Shown: positions 26,323-36,429 of the stretch, piece after piece | How positions within the stretch are numbered: the first letter of the stretch is position 1 | How the letters are laid out: each line of letters opens with the position of its first letter | Assembly: GCA_964584935.1 (NCBI GenBank) | Contig: CAZPBN010000004.1 | Coordinates: 1 to 64,000, forward strand | Direction of reading: 5' to 3' | DNA length: 64,000 bases | Origin: CAZPBN01 sp964584935 | GTDB lineage: Bacteria > Acidobacteriota > Aminicenantia > Aminicenantales > Aminicenantaceae | Notes under the pieces: generated by a model | Databases searched by the model: none | Told to the model about the DNA's origin: nothing | The model's input: only the letters and a program-made list of their open reading frames with translations | Position numbers and translations under genes: made by a program

Positions 26323-26391
26323 ATTTTACGTGATAAAAAGAGAAAAAGCAAATTAGATTGTTTTTAGAACAATTGATGAGTTTTTAATAGC

Positions 26392-26940
26392 TTAAAGGAG
26401 ATCGTCCCGGGTGAATAGGGATAGAAATTCATATCCTTTGTCTTCAATATTTTTCCGTCCCCCTTCGAGACGATCCACAAGAGCCAAAACAAGAGTCACA
26501 AATCCCCCTTCTTCCTCCACAGCCTGGCATGCTTTTATAATCGAACCAGCTGTGGTGACCACATCATCCACAATCGCAACGTTCCAGCCAGTCTCAAAAG
26601 GCCCCTCTATGAGCTTTCTTTCTCCGTGTTTTTTGGGCTCTTTCCTGACTATAAACGCAGGCAAGGGACACCCCTCTTCTGCACTCAAGGCAGCCACAGC
26701 ACTGACAATGGGATCGGCTCCCAGTGTAAAGCCTCCAATGGCATCTAAATCGAATGGTTTGATAGTCTCTAAGATCAATTTGGCTGTGAGATTGGCTCCA
26801 TAAGGATCGAGTGTGGTCATTTTAGCATCAATATAATAATGACTTTTTTTCCCGGAAGTTAAAACTCGGGAAACATTGGTTATTAAAGATTTTTGTTTTA
26901 TTATCTCAATAAGCTCTTTCTCTATCTTCTTTTTATTCAA
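26392..26940 (-). CDS. pyrE: Orotate phosphoribosyltransferase
   Basis: A 182-residue enzyme joining orotate and PRPP to OMP in pyrimidine synthesis. The PRPP-binding motif VAIVDDVVTTAGS and the FIVRKEPKKHGERKLIEG flexible loop are both standard; SHYYIDAKMTTLDP is the substrate segment. The start is a TTG at 26940 with AAGGAG seven bases upstream; the next ATG would remove the N-terminal helices. A 17-codon ORF overlaps this start. No other pyr gene lies close by. Confidence 0.9.
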   Translation of the reverse strand: MNKKKIEKELIEIIKQKSLITNVSRVLTSGKKSHYYIDAKMTTLDPYGANLTAKLILETIKPFDLDAIGGFTLGADPIVSAVAALSAEEGCPLPAFIVRKEPKKHGERKLIEGPFETGWNVAIVDDVVTTAGSIIKACQAVEEEGGFVTLVLALVDRLEGGRKNIEDKGYEFLSLFTRDDLL

Positions 26941-26986
26941 GCTCTATCTCCTTGGTTTTTTCGCCTTCCTCTATTTTCACAGGCAT
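26933..26986 (-). CDS. Possible 17-residue leader ORF overlapping the pyrE start
   Basis: ATG 26986 preceded by AGGAG opens MPVKIEEGEKTKEIELE and stops at TAA 26933-26935, overlapping the TTG of pyrE and containing its Shine-Dalgarno sequence. The arrangement would couple translation. The reading frame may equally be chance. Confidence 0.2.
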   Translation of the reverse strand: MPVKIEEGEKTKEIELE

Positions 26987-27049
26987 CAACACCAACTCCT
27001 CTCGCCTGAACCCATCACTCTTTTAGTCTAATGGTACAAGTGCGCTCAT

Positions 27050-29269
27050 CTAGTAAATTTTCTCTATTTTAATGCCTTTATAATACTTTTTCAATATTTG
27101 CTTATAGTTGGCACCTTTTCTTGCCATTCCATAGGCGCCTACCTGGCACAAACCGACTCCATGTCCCCATCCTTTTCCGGAAAAAATAAATTTTTCTATT
27201 TTCCCGTTTTGATCATAATCACGGTCTATAACAAAAAACGTTTCTCTGAGTCCTAAAATCCTGCGAATTCGGAATCCTTTAATCACCACATCCGATTCTG
27301 ACCCGTTCACCTGAAGTTGAATCACCCGTTTAGACACGCCTCTCTTTAAAGGATTGATGTCTATCATTGTCCCTATGGGATAATACTGGTTAATCTTTTT
27401 TTCCAAGTCTTTTCTCGATATTCTTCTTTGCCAACTGTGATATTCAGAATTTCTGTCCAGAATATTTGTATAAGGAGAATACATCACCTGTAAAAGACTT
27501 ATCTTCTCTCCGTCACCAATCCATTGAACCTTCTCACCCCCTAAGAGATGAAAACGGGAGACAAAAGAAAATTCTTCCCCATGTTTTTCAATAAAAAAAG
27601 TATTCGGTTTTAGAATAAATCTTTTTTCCTTATCTCCTTCTTCAATGATTATTCTATTCTCTTTATCAATTCCTTTAAATAAGCCCTTATCAAAAAAATC
27701 CATATAATTTTTAATCACTTTGTTGAGAATATAAGCCATCTCTCCAAGTTTTAAGACTCTATCAGGTTCTTTTATATCAATAGGAGGAGGAAAAATTTCC
27801 GATTTTATCAGATAGGCCATATATTTTTTCACATTCCCTTCCAAGCCTTCGAGGTCTCTCAAAACATAATTGATTTCATCCTCTTGCAACAGATTCTCCA
27901 CTCTATTTTCCCATTTAAAAGCTTTCATAATAAGTTGGGCTAAAGTTTTGAAATCTATAGAAGAAACATCCTTCACGAATTCAACATAGTCAATTCCAAA
28001 TAAAGTTAAAGCATTTCTTATCCAAGTAACTCCTTCTTCCAGAGAGGCATCACGCTGGTAATAATCAGGATCAATAATAGGAGAAATCACATTCAAACTG
28101 ATCAAGCTTGCTATTTCAGAACTCACATTATTCCCATTCACCATTATAGGAGCAATGGTTTGATTGCTTTGAATAATCCAGCTCTTTTGACTCTCATAAA
28201 TGCATTTGGTGCCTCTCAGATAAGGAAGGGCGGGTCCTCCAAATATATTTTCGACATTCTCTGTCCTACCTCCGCATGTGCTTGTGTAAAGAGCATTGAT
28301 CAATTCATTCTTATATGAAGCAACTTCTCCTTTGGTTAATTCCACAGCCTGATTACTGAGATCATGTTCAGCACTTTTTCCCTTATAATACTGGGCAGCC
28401 GGTGTATCCCTTAGGTCAAAACCAGTATCCTCATTTGTTTTCATATTCTTGATCGCATAAGTTCTAGCAGCCACTGCCTGAGCCTTATGGGCTTCCATTT
28501 CACTAAAGGTATAAGGAGACAACTCACTGGGAACGACACTTTTCAAATAATCCTCAACATTAAGAATATTGATAAGCACTATTCCTTTTTTGGTTGGTTT
28601 AAGCACAAAAAGCCCCCGGTAATCTCTGTGGCCATAGGACAAATAGCTCTGAATATCACTGGGTATAAAATAAAGGACAGATTTATTGTTCAAACTTTTC
28701 AGCTCATCATTCACCAGAATCCATAAAGGCTTTGAATCCTTATCTGCAACTTCTTCCTTTAATATCCATGTGTTTTTGATTCCAATCTTATTTAATTTTT
28801 TTATATAGTCGAGCGCATCTTCTCTTGTGATGAAATCACCAATCCTTATTTGAAATAATCCTTTAATCCTGTTTTCCCGGTTTTCCGAAATATAAACATG
28901 GTGATTTATTTTTTTCTCCAGCTCCTGAACGATGAATTCAGCTTCTTCTCTTTTTTGAGTGTGATCAACCTGGATGACATACTTTTCAGAAAGTTTTTCA
29001 CCCTGGGCTTTTATTAACGCTTCATCAGCATCTTCAGCAATAAGGTTGTAGTCACTATTTATGGCATAGATGTTCATTCCTGAAGAAGCATGAATCTCTA
29101 TCTTTCTAAGGTTAATCCCCAGTCCTATTTTGATCACCGGTTTTTTTATTAAAAAACCCTGAAAAAACGTTTCCTCATCTCCAAACTCATTCGGCTGCCC
29201 GCCTACAATAAACAGGCATACAAAAACAGCTATAAAATGTTTGGCATGATTCATAGAGAATATTTTCAT
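27050..29269 (-). CDS. SPOR-SpoIID/LytB domain protein
   Basis: A 739-residue exported protein. A signal segment (about 9-24) is followed by a SPOR-like peptidoglycan-binding region (about 90-175, KYVIQVDHTQKREEAEFIVQ and IRIGDFITREDALDY) and then the SpoIID domain (about 215-365: NVEDYLKSVVPSEL, AHKAQAVAARTYAIKNM, TSTCGGRTENVENIFGG). The domain is completed at the C-terminus by WGHGVGLCQVGAYGMA. In SpoIID, the glutamate of VPSEL and the CGGRTE region serve glycan-strand cleavage of denuded peptidoglycan. The organism has an outer membrane, so sporulation is not implied; non-sporulating members are common. A long insert (about 370-640) has no recognised domain. Confidence 0.87.
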   Translation of the reverse strand: MKIFSMNHAKHFIAVFVCLFIVGGQPNEFGDEETFFQGFLIKKPVIKIGLGINLRKIEIHASSGMNIYAINSDYNLIAEDADEALIKAQGEKLSEKYVIQVDHTQKREEAEFIVQELEKKINHHVYISENRENRIKGLFQIRIGDFITREDALDYIKKLNKIGIKNTWILKEEVADKDSKPLWILVNDELKSLNNKSVLYFIPSDIQSYLSYGHRDYRGLFVLKPTKKGIVLINILNVEDYLKSVVPSELSPYTFSEMEAHKAQAVAARTYAIKNMKTNEDTGFDLRDTPAAQYYKGKSAEHDLSNQAVELTKGEVASYKNELINALYTSTCGGRTENVENIFGGPALPYLRGTKCIYESQKSWIIQSNQTIAPIMVNGNNVSSEIASLISLNVISPIIDPDYYQRDASLEEGVTWIRNALTLFGIDYVEFVKDVSSIDFKTLAQLIMKAFKWENRVENLLQEDEINYVLRDLEGLEGNVKKYMAYLIKSEIFPPPIDIKEPDRVLKLGEMAYILNKVIKNYMDFFDKGLFKGIDKENRIIIEEGDKEKRFILKPNTFFIEKHGEEFSFVSRFHLLGGEKVQWIGDGEKISLLQVMYSPYTNILDRNSEYHSWQRRISRKDLEKKINQYYPIGTMIDINPLKRGVSKRVIQLQVNGSESDVVIKGFRIRRILGLRETFFVIDRDYDQNGKIEKFIFSGKGWGHGVGLCQVGAYGMARKGANYKQILKKYYKGIKIEKIY

Positions 29270-29291
29270 GTGCTGACTTGCCTATGGTAAA

Positions 29292-29320
29292 ATTGTAAGC
29301 GAAAACTTACTAAAAGTCAA
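29292..29320 (-). promoter_or_regulatory. Promoter of the SpoIID-domain gene
   Basis: Reverse strand TTGACT, 17-base spacer, TACAAT: 5/6 and 5/6 matches with ideal spacing, 23 bases before the ATG. Confidence 0.6.
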
Positions 29321-29518
29321 GAAAAAAACTATATAATCTACCTCTCTTATTTATGTACACTATATGTCGTATTCTTTTTATTTTTATTAAATTATAATTT
29401 AGCTAAAAATGGCTTGACAGGGCACATCAGTGAATTTTTATGGAGTTTCTCTTGCAACGTTTGAAATTATATAATATTCTTTTCACAAAATAATGCATAA
29501 GCAATCGGTGATAAAAAT

Positions 29519-32500
29519 ATGAGAAAAAAATATTTATTTGTTTTCATACTGTTTCTATTCATTCCCCAATATTTACCCGGAGAGCATCTCCTGAGCCTAT
29601 CCCATGTCTTTCTCCAAGGCAAAGGAATGACAGATCAGGATAGTGATCAGATTCCTGATGATATATCTCTCAACATTATCATTCCTGACAATCCGAATGC
29701 CTACGAAATCTGTGTTGCCGGGGATCTGGCTGCCAGGGCTAACTTCGAAAGTCTTGCCGTTGACTTTTCAATCATAAAAAAAGAATCTGATGTGAAGTAC
29801 AGGAAAAATATTTTCTTTCCTGTGCTCATCGGGAATAGACTCCGATGGACAAAAAAGCTGTTAAAAAGAGAAAGTTCAAGTTATAAGGACTTAAAATCCA
29901 ATCAAGGAATCGTTTCTGTTTTTTCCGAAAACAATCAAACAGGGATAATGCTTTTAGCCGGATCGAGAAATGCACTTCTTCTCACGGGAAGGGCTTTCTT
30001 CTTGCGGTGGCCTTACATCTGGGATATCTGGGGCCGAAAAGAAGGAGACACGTACACTTCCGTTGAAAAAGACATCGGTGATTTTTTTAAAAATGAAAAA
30101 ACCGAATTTAAAAATATAATCATAAAATCAGCAATATATGAATTCATCAATGCTTCAGAACACAAAAATTATCCTCAAAAACTGAAATTCCATACAGGCG
30201 AAATAAAAAATTTAATCATTTCTATCCAATTTAAAAATGAAGATGAACAGGAAAAGGCACTTCAATCTTTTAAAACACTCCAGATTGATCACAAAAGAGG
30301 AATAAGAACAAATCTCCTCTCCTATGCAGGATGCTCCCAATTGACTTTTGAACTTTTATACGGCTCAAAAATAAAAAAAATCACTATCGACCGAATGGGA
30401 TATCCCCAAAGAATGCTCACTCCCTCCTATAAATCAGCTCCCACTCCAAAAGATTCAGGAAAAAATTTTGACCTTCTTGAACTTTTTTCAAATAAAGGTT
30501 TCTATTCTGACAAAAATGATGATCGAATTCCGGACAGTATAGATGCCTGCATTATACTACCTGAAGAGACAAACATAAAAGGACCCGAATATCTGGCATC
30601 TAGGATGGTTCTGGAAACGGCTGGGGCTTCTTTTCCCCTTCTTTATCTGGATAAGGAAATAAAAAACAACGAAAGCCTGGTTAGTCCTGTGCTCATCGGA
30701 AAGGATAATTCTCTTAATCAATCATTAGTGAAAACTGGAAAATTAACCATTCCTGATCTAGACCAAAACCAATGTATGGTCAGGATTATCCCCCATGCCT
30801 TCAATAAATCCAATGCCCTTTCCCTTATCAGCTCAGACAATCTAGGCGTTGAAAAAGCACTTTCCTATTTGAGCCAGATTTATCCCTATTTTGGATCCTA
30901 TAAAATGGGAAATCCTCAATTCCAGGATGTGCCTGTGGATATTAAAGGATTTCTTAAAGGGGAAAAAGGAAGTGCGGAATCCTATTTTTATAAAAAATTG
31001 AAAGAATTTGTAGAAAAAATGGACTTTAAAGAACTTCAATATTTCAGTATGGATATTATTCTTCCTCAAAAAAATTATTGTTACGGAAAAGATCTAAAAA
31101 ATTTTTTGAAAGAAACTCTTGACGCAGATAAAATCGAAGTCAAAAACTCCAGTCTCAAAGAAAGCAAACTCATTTTTGAAGAAGAGAAAGCTTTCCAATG
31201 GGAAATGGATAATGCTCTTGAATTGATAAAGGAACAAATCAAACCAATGCAAAATTCAGAAAAAAGTATTTCCATAAGCCTGGGAATAAGTGAATCTCCT
31301 GAAGTACGCAATCAAATAAAAAAACAAATAAAAGACATTTTAGAGCAGAAAAATATTTTCGAATATGACATTGAAATCCTGTCATCCTACAAACAGGGAT
31401 TTTTCTGGTTAATCGAAAAAATTCTTCCCTCCATCCAGTCTGAAAAGATTGACCATCTTTTAATAAAATTTCCACGCCAGAATGACCCATTAAACCAGCC
31501 TAAACGATTTTATGCTGAGCCCTATCGTTGGCTCAAGGAACTTTACCCGGTTGATGAAATCATATCTGAGGAAACTCATATTCCATTAGAAAAAATTGTT
31601 TTTGAAATGAAAGAAGACAACAAGATTTCTTATGAAGTTCTCGCCTATGACAATAACAACAATATAATATTTCAGGATAAATTTTATCCGCACACAAGAG
31701 AACGGACTTATTTGAATGTTCTTCCGGAATGGGGAAAAACAACTGTGACAACAAACTGGCTCAAAATAAAACAAGGGAATCAAATTATTTGTGACACCCT
31801 TTTAAAATCCGACCTTGAACAGTTTTGGGAATACTACCAGAATGAAATACTGACACGAGTTCATTCATATATTCTTAAGAAAACCAAAAACGAACCTACT
31901 TTTTCAAAACAACCTTACTTTAAACGGCTGCTCGTCGAAATGTGGTTCAGCGAACCCGACTATAAACTCAACCTGGATGAAGAAATAATCAGTTCTCTCG
32001 AAGCCATTCATGACGAAATCTATTTTGATACTCTGGATTTTTTAAGAGGGATAACCAGCATTGGAAAAGAAGAAAAAAATATTCCCGACGATACTTCGAG
32101 GTATTCGGCTCCAGGAAATGTCTTTCCTTTGATTCATCCCTCATCGGAAGGAGAACCGGGCAGAATTAAAATCAAATTTGAAGGATGGAAATCCAAATCT
32201 CCACAGATTAATATAAAATGGAAAGAAAAGGGAAGGCAAGAATTAACTCATACCATAGTGTTCCCTTCCATAAAGGCAAAATCTATTAAAATTCCTTCCT
32301 TAATCTATAATGGCAGCAAAGACATCATAGAACGCTTGTATGCCAAAATCGAGTTGAATCAAAAGGAAGATTATTTGAATCTTATTGACATTATCAACAA
32401 TTACAGAAAACTAAAAAATCTTGAAATCATTCCATGCTCATTTGATTATCCTCAACTGAAATCAATCATTTGGGGAATAGAGTGGAATGACCTTAAAAAA

Positions 32501-33664
32501 GATGAAATATTTGATACTTCTTCTGCAAAGGAGATACTCGATAAAAATATAAAAACAGATACCGATAACGGTGATATTGTCCCTACAGATAAAATCCTAT
32601 CTCATCAGATGTGTATGGAAATTGTTCAAAAACTCAGTTCTTTCGATGTTATCCACAGCTATAATGCAGGAATTTCCTATGAAGAAAGAAAAGTCCCTGT
32701 CATTGAAAGCTTCCTTCCTAACAAAAAATATGTATCCATTCCTCGACTTGTCACCTTCAAGCCAACTCTCTATTTAAACGGTCGGCAGCACGCCAATGAA
32801 GTCTCATCCACAAATTACATATTAAAATTTGCCGAGCTTCTTGCTAGAAAAGATGAATTTAAAAACTATTTGAATAAAATAAACTTTATTTTTCATCCCA
32901 TGGAAAATCCGGACGGAGCTGACCTGGCTTATCAACTTCAAAAAATCACTCCTCATCACAGTCTTCATGCGGGCAGATATTCACCCCTGGGCATAGAAAT
33001 CGGATATCTGATAAATGCACCTGATCCAATTTTACCGGAAGCAAAAGTAAGAAAAGAGATTTTTGAAAAATGGCTTCCGGACATTCATCTCAACCTCCAT
33101 GGCTATCCTTCTCATGAATGGGTTCAGCAGTTTTCCAACTATTCCCCTTACTTGTTTCGCGATTACTGGATTCCACGAGGTTGGTTTGCCTATTACCGGG
33201 CTCTTTCCCTTCCTATATACGAAAAATGGACCAAGGCAGGCATACAGTTAAAAAAGTTCATAATAAAGGAAATGAATGCCAGCGAAAAAATCAGTTCTTC
33301 AAACAGAAAATTTTATAATCGCTATTTCCGGTGGGCAGCCAGATGGCAACCCCATATGAATTACCTTGAAATTTATGATGGATTGAATCTTTACTCAAAA
33401 AGACGTTCCTCCACAGAAAGAAAACTTTCTCCCTCAAGGCGCATCACCTATATATCAGAAGTTCCCGAACTCATGGATGAAACAGCTCACGGTGAGTGGC
33501 TGAATTTCCTGTGCCAGCAGGGATTGAGTTATATAAAAGCCCACGCCAAATACCTCTCCAATACAAAATTTGAAATAGCCCGTATCGAAGAAGAATTGAA
33601 AAACAGGATCCATATCCAATTCATTCGCAGCCGCCCTGGGAATTTAGAAGAAGACGAACAATGA
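29519..33664 (+). CDS. Very long M14-family zinc carboxypeptidase-like secreted protein
   Basis: A 1381-residue protein with a signal peptide (about 5-20). Near residue 40 lies a Ca-binding-like DQDSDQIPDD, and near residue 330 a sister DKNDDRIPDS; each begins a module of about 150 residues with matching later motifs (PVLIG, NQ, a closing FK/FLKGE), so the N-terminal part is duplicated. The M14 peptidase domain sits only in the last 350 residues: GRQHANEVSS gives the HxxE zinc ligands His1091 and Glu1094, followed by MENPDGADLAYQL and DIHLNLHGYPSHEW. The central region (about 500-1000) matches nothing I know. Likely exported or surface-bound. Its end is 5 bases from the convergent C69 gene. 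Confidence 0.75.
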   Translation: MRKKYLFVFILFLFIPQYLPGEHLLSLSHVFLQGKGMTDQDSDQIPDDISLNIIIPDNPNAYEICVAGDLAARANFESLAVDFSIIKKESDVKYRKNIFFPVLIGNRLRWTKKLLKRESSSYKDLKSNQGIVSVFSENNQTGIMLLAGSRNALLLTGRAFFLRWPYIWDIWGRKEGDTYTSVEKDIGDFFKNEKTEFKNIIIKSAIYEFINASEHKNYPQKLKFHTGEIKNLIISIQFKNEDEQEKALQSFKTLQIDHKRGIRTNLLSYAGCSQLTFELLYGSKIKKITIDRMGYPQRMLTPSYKSAPTPKDSGKNFDLLELFSNKGFYSDKNDDRIPDSIDACIILPEETNIKGPEYLASRMVLETAGASFPLLYLDKEIKNNESLVSPVLIGKDNSLNQSLVKTGKLTIPDLDQNQCMVRIIPHAFNKSNALSLISSDNLGVEKALSYLSQIYPYFGSYKMGNPQFQDVPVDIKGFLKGEKGSAESYFYKKLKEFVEKMDFKELQYFSMDIILPQKNYCYGKDLKNFLKETLDADKIEVKNSSLKESKLIFEEEKAFQWEMDNALELIKEQIKPMQNSEKSISISLGISESPEVRNQIKKQIKDILEQKNIFEYDIEILSSYKQGFFWLIEKILPSIQSEKIDHLLIKFPRQNDPLNQPKRFYAEPYRWLKELYPVDEIISEETHIPLEKIVFEMKEDNKISYEVLAYDNNNNIIFQDKFYPHTRERTYLNVLPEWGKTTVTTNWLKIKQGNQIICDTLLKSDLEQFWEYYQNEILTRVHSYILKKTKNEPTFSKQPYFKRLLVEMWFSEPDYKLNLDEEIISSLEAIHDEIYFDTLDFLRGITSIGKEEKNIPDDTSRYSAPGNVFPLIHPSSEGEPGRIKIKFEGWKSKSPQINIKWKEKGRQELTHTIVFPSIKAKSIKIPSLIYNGSKDIIERLYAKIELNQKEDYLNLIDIINNYRKLKNLEIIPCSFDYPQLKSIIWGIEWNDLKKDEIFDTSSAKEILDKNIKTDTDNGDIVPTDKILSHQMCMEIVQKLSSFDVIHSYNAGISYEERKVPVIESFLPNKKYVSIPRLVTFKPTLYLNGRQHANEVSSTNYILKFAELLARKDEFKNYLNKINFIFHPMENPDGADLAYQLQKITPHHSLHAGRYSPLGIEIGYLINAPDPILPEAKVRKEIFEKWLPDIHLNLHGYPSHEWVQQFSNYSPYLFRDYWIPRGWFAYYRALSLPIYEKWTKAGIQLKKFIIKEMNASEKISSSNRKFYNRYFRWAARWQPHMNYLEIYDGLNLYSKRRSSTERKLSPSRRITYISEVPELMDETAHGEWLNFLCQQGLSYIKAHAKYLSNTKFEIARIEEELKNRIHIQFIRSRPGNLEEDEQ

Positions 33665-33669
33665 CATTT

Positions 33670-35313
33670 TCAGTTCAATCGCCTGTCTTTTTCATCCTTC
33701 CCCCATTCGGGCAGTTTGAACTGTTCAGGTTTAAGCTGGAGTACTTTTTGAAGCCATTCAGAAGGATATCCTTCACTCCGGGGACGCCCTTTTTCATCTT
33801 TCACATACCCATCATTGTATTTTGTTAAAAGATATTCTCCTAAATCAATCCACCGTCTTACCACCATTTCTCCTTGAGACACAGAGTAATTGGTAAGAAA
33901 CTCTTTGGCAAGCTCTGGATCCGTCTTATACAACTCCACAGCTGTTTTTTCTATCACTGGCTGAAAGGCGATAAAATTATTTTCCAGCTTTTTCTGGACT
34001 TTTTGTATATCCTTCACCATAGAGGAATATCTCAAATTCGCCAAATTAGCCACAAAATTAAAAACCCACCAGGCAGAATCCCATGAAAACTTTTGAATAT
34101 CACCAACTGTGAATGACTCAGGAATTCGATTCACACAACAATAAAGGGGAACATAACAATTGGTATAGGTATCATCAACAGCAAACCAATACACTCCTCC
34201 CACAGCATCCGGAAGATTATCACGGGATTGGGATATGAATGAAAAACTGGTCTGTTGGGTTGAAATGGGCCTTTCCCAGCTGTATGTATTTTCATCTATT
34301 TCCCAGGTCAAACCTCTGTAACGAACAGGACAGCCAAAAGGGCCGGCATCGATTCCTTTGGTCATATCAAACTCTGTTCCTTCATAGTGATCCCGCATGA
34401 TATTCATTACATCGCTGACAGAAAGCTTTTTGTCTGGCTTAATCCATAAGGGATATGGTTTTTCCCCTTTAACCCCTCGGTGGAAATCAGGAGAAAAATT
34501 TAAAGAAGGAGCACTGCGCCGAAACATACTCCACACCCGCGCCGCACACGTTCTCAAAGAGGAGGGCTTTGGGGGGTCAAATGCATAACGGAAATTGAAA
34601 CGCTTTCCTGATTTTCTGTCATAATAGCCTTTTTCTTCGGCAAAGGAGATGATATTCTCAGAATACAGGCAATTTTCAGGATCATCCAGAGGAAACTCGC
34701 CAATTCGTGACATATTAGCATGAGCTGAAATATATCCATCCGGTATCCGTAAGGCAACCCAGTGAGCTCCTTCCCCTCCAGATCCGGGGCCAATCATTTC
34801 CATTATCCATGCTTCATTTTTATCAGCTATGGAAAAAGACTCTCCTGAACTGGAATAACCATATTCTGCCACCAGCTCTGTCATAACCTGAATCGCTTCT
34901 CTTGCTGTTTTTGCTCTCTGCAAAGCAATTCCCATCAGAGTGAAATAATTCAACAATCCATCAGAATTAACCAGTTCCTTGCGTCCTCCGAATGTGGTTT
35001 CTCCAATAGCTACCTGGAATTCATTCATCAATCCCACCACGGAATAAGTATGAGGAATTTGTTTAATTTTTCCTTTGACTTTACCACCCCAGCTTTTAAT
35101 TTCTATAAATTCATCTGGTTTGTGATCTTGTGCAGGGATATAATCAAGCTTGTAGAGAAATTCACCGTCACAGGTATAAGTAATCATAACCGATCCATTT
35201 TCTGAGGCACCTTTGGTCACCAAAAAACTTGAGCAGTTATCCTGTGCCCATTGAACCGTAATCAAAAAGCTAAAAAGAAAAAGACACATAAAAAAAACTT
35301 TTTTAACTTTCAT
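33670..35313 (-). CDS. C69 (U34) family dipeptidase, secreted
   Basis: A 547-residue Ntn-hydrolase of the PepD family. A signal peptide (about 4-23) is followed by AQDNCSSFLVTKGAS; Cys27 is in the position of the N-terminal nucleophile that becomes exposed on processing. Further family landmarks are SVVGLMNEFQVAIGETT, LNYFTLMGIALQRAKTAREAI and ISAHANMSRIGEF. ATG 35313, with GGAGG upstream, replaces a longer frame from 35328 that starts inside the ribosome site. It is one of several exported peptidases in the window. Dipeptidase specificity is inferred from the family. Confidence 0.88.
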   Translation of the reverse strand: MKVKKVFFMCLFLFSFLITVQWAQDNCSSFLVTKGASENGSVMITYTCDGEFLYKLDYIPAQDHKPDEFIEIKSWGGKVKGKIKQIPHTYSVVGLMNEFQVAIGETTFGGRKELVNSDGLLNYFTLMGIALQRAKTAREAIQVMTELVAEYGYSSSGESFSIADKNEAWIMEMIGPGSGGEGAHWVALRIPDGYISAHANMSRIGEFPLDDPENCLYSENIISFAEEKGYYDRKSGKRFNFRYAFDPPKPSSLRTCAARVWSMFRRSAPSLNFSPDFHRGVKGEKPYPLWIKPDKKLSVSDVMNIMRDHYEGTEFDMTKGIDAGPFGCPVRYRGLTWEIDENTYSWERPISTQQTSFSFISQSRDNLPDAVGGVYWFAVDDTYTNCYVPLYCCVNRIPESFTVGDIQKFSWDSAWWVFNFVANLANLRYSSMVKDIQKVQKKLENNFIAFQPVIEKTAVELYKTDPELAKEFLTNYSVSQGEMVVRRWIDLGEYLLTKYNDGYVKDEKGRPRSEGYPSEWLQKVLQLKPEQFKLPEWGKDEKDRRLN

Positions 35314-35639
35314 TATTATTTCCTCCATTCAATCATTTATGAGGTTAAAATTCATTTATAACTGCAAAACTGAAAAAAAACAACACAATAAACCGGGTTT
35401 AAGAGCAGCTCAATCTCCATCCTGGATAATAAACAAATCTTTATAAAAGATAACACAATGCTCTTTTCAATTCAATTTCAGAAAATAGTGATCTTAAATC
35501 AATGATAACTTTTTATAAATAAATCCGTATAGAAAAAAGAAGTGGTTTTTTGTAATATATTATGTTAATTTACTGTTTTCATTAGCATAAGAATGATTTA
35601 AGAGAGCTAAAAGCTCTTTAACATTTGGAGGTAACCAAA
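35314..35639. other. Divergent intergenic region, 326 bases
   Basis: The left edge holds the C69 promoter. The right edge holds a hairpin-forming AGAGCTAAAAGCTCT (35603-35617) directly upstream of the GGAGG site of the LolA-like gene. No ORF seen. Confidence 0.45.
35355..35383 (-). promoter_or_regulatory. Promoter of the C69 dipeptidase gene
   Basis: Reverse strand TTGTTT, 17-base spacer, TATAAA, 42 bases before the ATG. Confidence 0.45.
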
Positions 35640-36371
35640 ATGAAAAAAATCATATCATTGAGTATTTTAAGCATTTTTCTAGTTGGACTGATATCTTCCT
35701 CTGCTCTCTGTCAGAATGCCAAAGATATTATCGAAAAATTCATTGACGCTCAGGGGGGAAGAGAAGCTCTTGCTGCAGTCAAAGATTCAACTATTTCAGG
35801 TTCAATGCAAATTATTCAAATGGGTATAGAGGGTCAAATAGCCATGTACCAGAAAGAACCTAATAAAATGCGGATGGAAATGGAATTTATGGGAATGACT
35901 CAAGTTCAAGCTTATGACGGAGAAACAGGATGGTATATCAATCCTCAAACAGGTGCTACTGAAGAAATGACAGATGAGATGGCAAGCGAAATAAGAAGAG
36001 ATGCCATAGGAAATTCAGCTCTGCTTTATCCAGAAAAATTCGGGATCACTTATGAATACAAAGGGACAGAAACCATCGAAGGTAAAGACTATCTTACTGT
36101 CGAACAGACCTTTGATGACGGCAATAAAGTAAGTATATACATTGATCCTGAATCATATCTTCTATATAAAACAAAAGGGAAATCGTTAAATCAAATGGGA
36201 GTTGAAGTGGAGACTGAATCCGTATTATCTGATTACAAAAAAGTTGAAGGAATAATGACTCCTCATTTAATCACCATATATCAAGACGGTGAAGAATTTT
36301 TAACAATGGATATAACCGAAGTCGATTACAACACAGGACTTAAAGATTCATTTTTCAAGATGACAGAATAA
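35640..36371 (+). CDS. Secreted outer-membrane lipoprotein-sorting-like protein (LolA-like fold)
   Basis: A 243-residue protein with a clear signal peptide (about 4-23, ending in SALC). AKDIIEKFIDAQGGREAL at the mature N-terminus is typical of periplasmic LolA/DUF4292-like proteins, and the rest is a run of amphipathic strands with YDGETGWYINP, YKGTETIEGKDYLTVE and SDYKKVEGIMTPHLI. These proteins fold as an open beta-barrel that can hold lipid. True LolA function is uncertain because the sequence lacks a close LolA signature. The start ATG 35640 has GGAGG upstream; a TTG at 35625 lies inside that site. Confidence 0.72.
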   Translation: MKKIISLSILSIFLVGLISSSALCQNAKDIIEKFIDAQGGREALAAVKDSTISGSMQIIQMGIEGQIAMYQKEPNKMRMEMEFMGMTQVQAYDGETGWYINPQTGATEEMTDEMASEIRRDAIGNSALLYPEKFGITYEYKGTETIEGKDYLTVEQTFDDGNKVSIYIDPESYLLYKTKGKSLNQMGVEVETESVLSDYKKVEGIMTPHLITIYQDGEEFLTMDITEVDYNTGLKDSFFKMTE

Positions 36372-36429
36372 ACAACAAGCTAAAAAAAACAGCAGAAAAA
36401 GATATTTTTTTCTCTTTTAGAAAAATATT

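Noticed and set aside
27050..29269. Evidence of endospore formation from the SpoIID domain
   Set aside because: SpoIID/LytB proteins are widespread in non-sporulating two-membrane bacteria, and no other sporulation gene is in the window.
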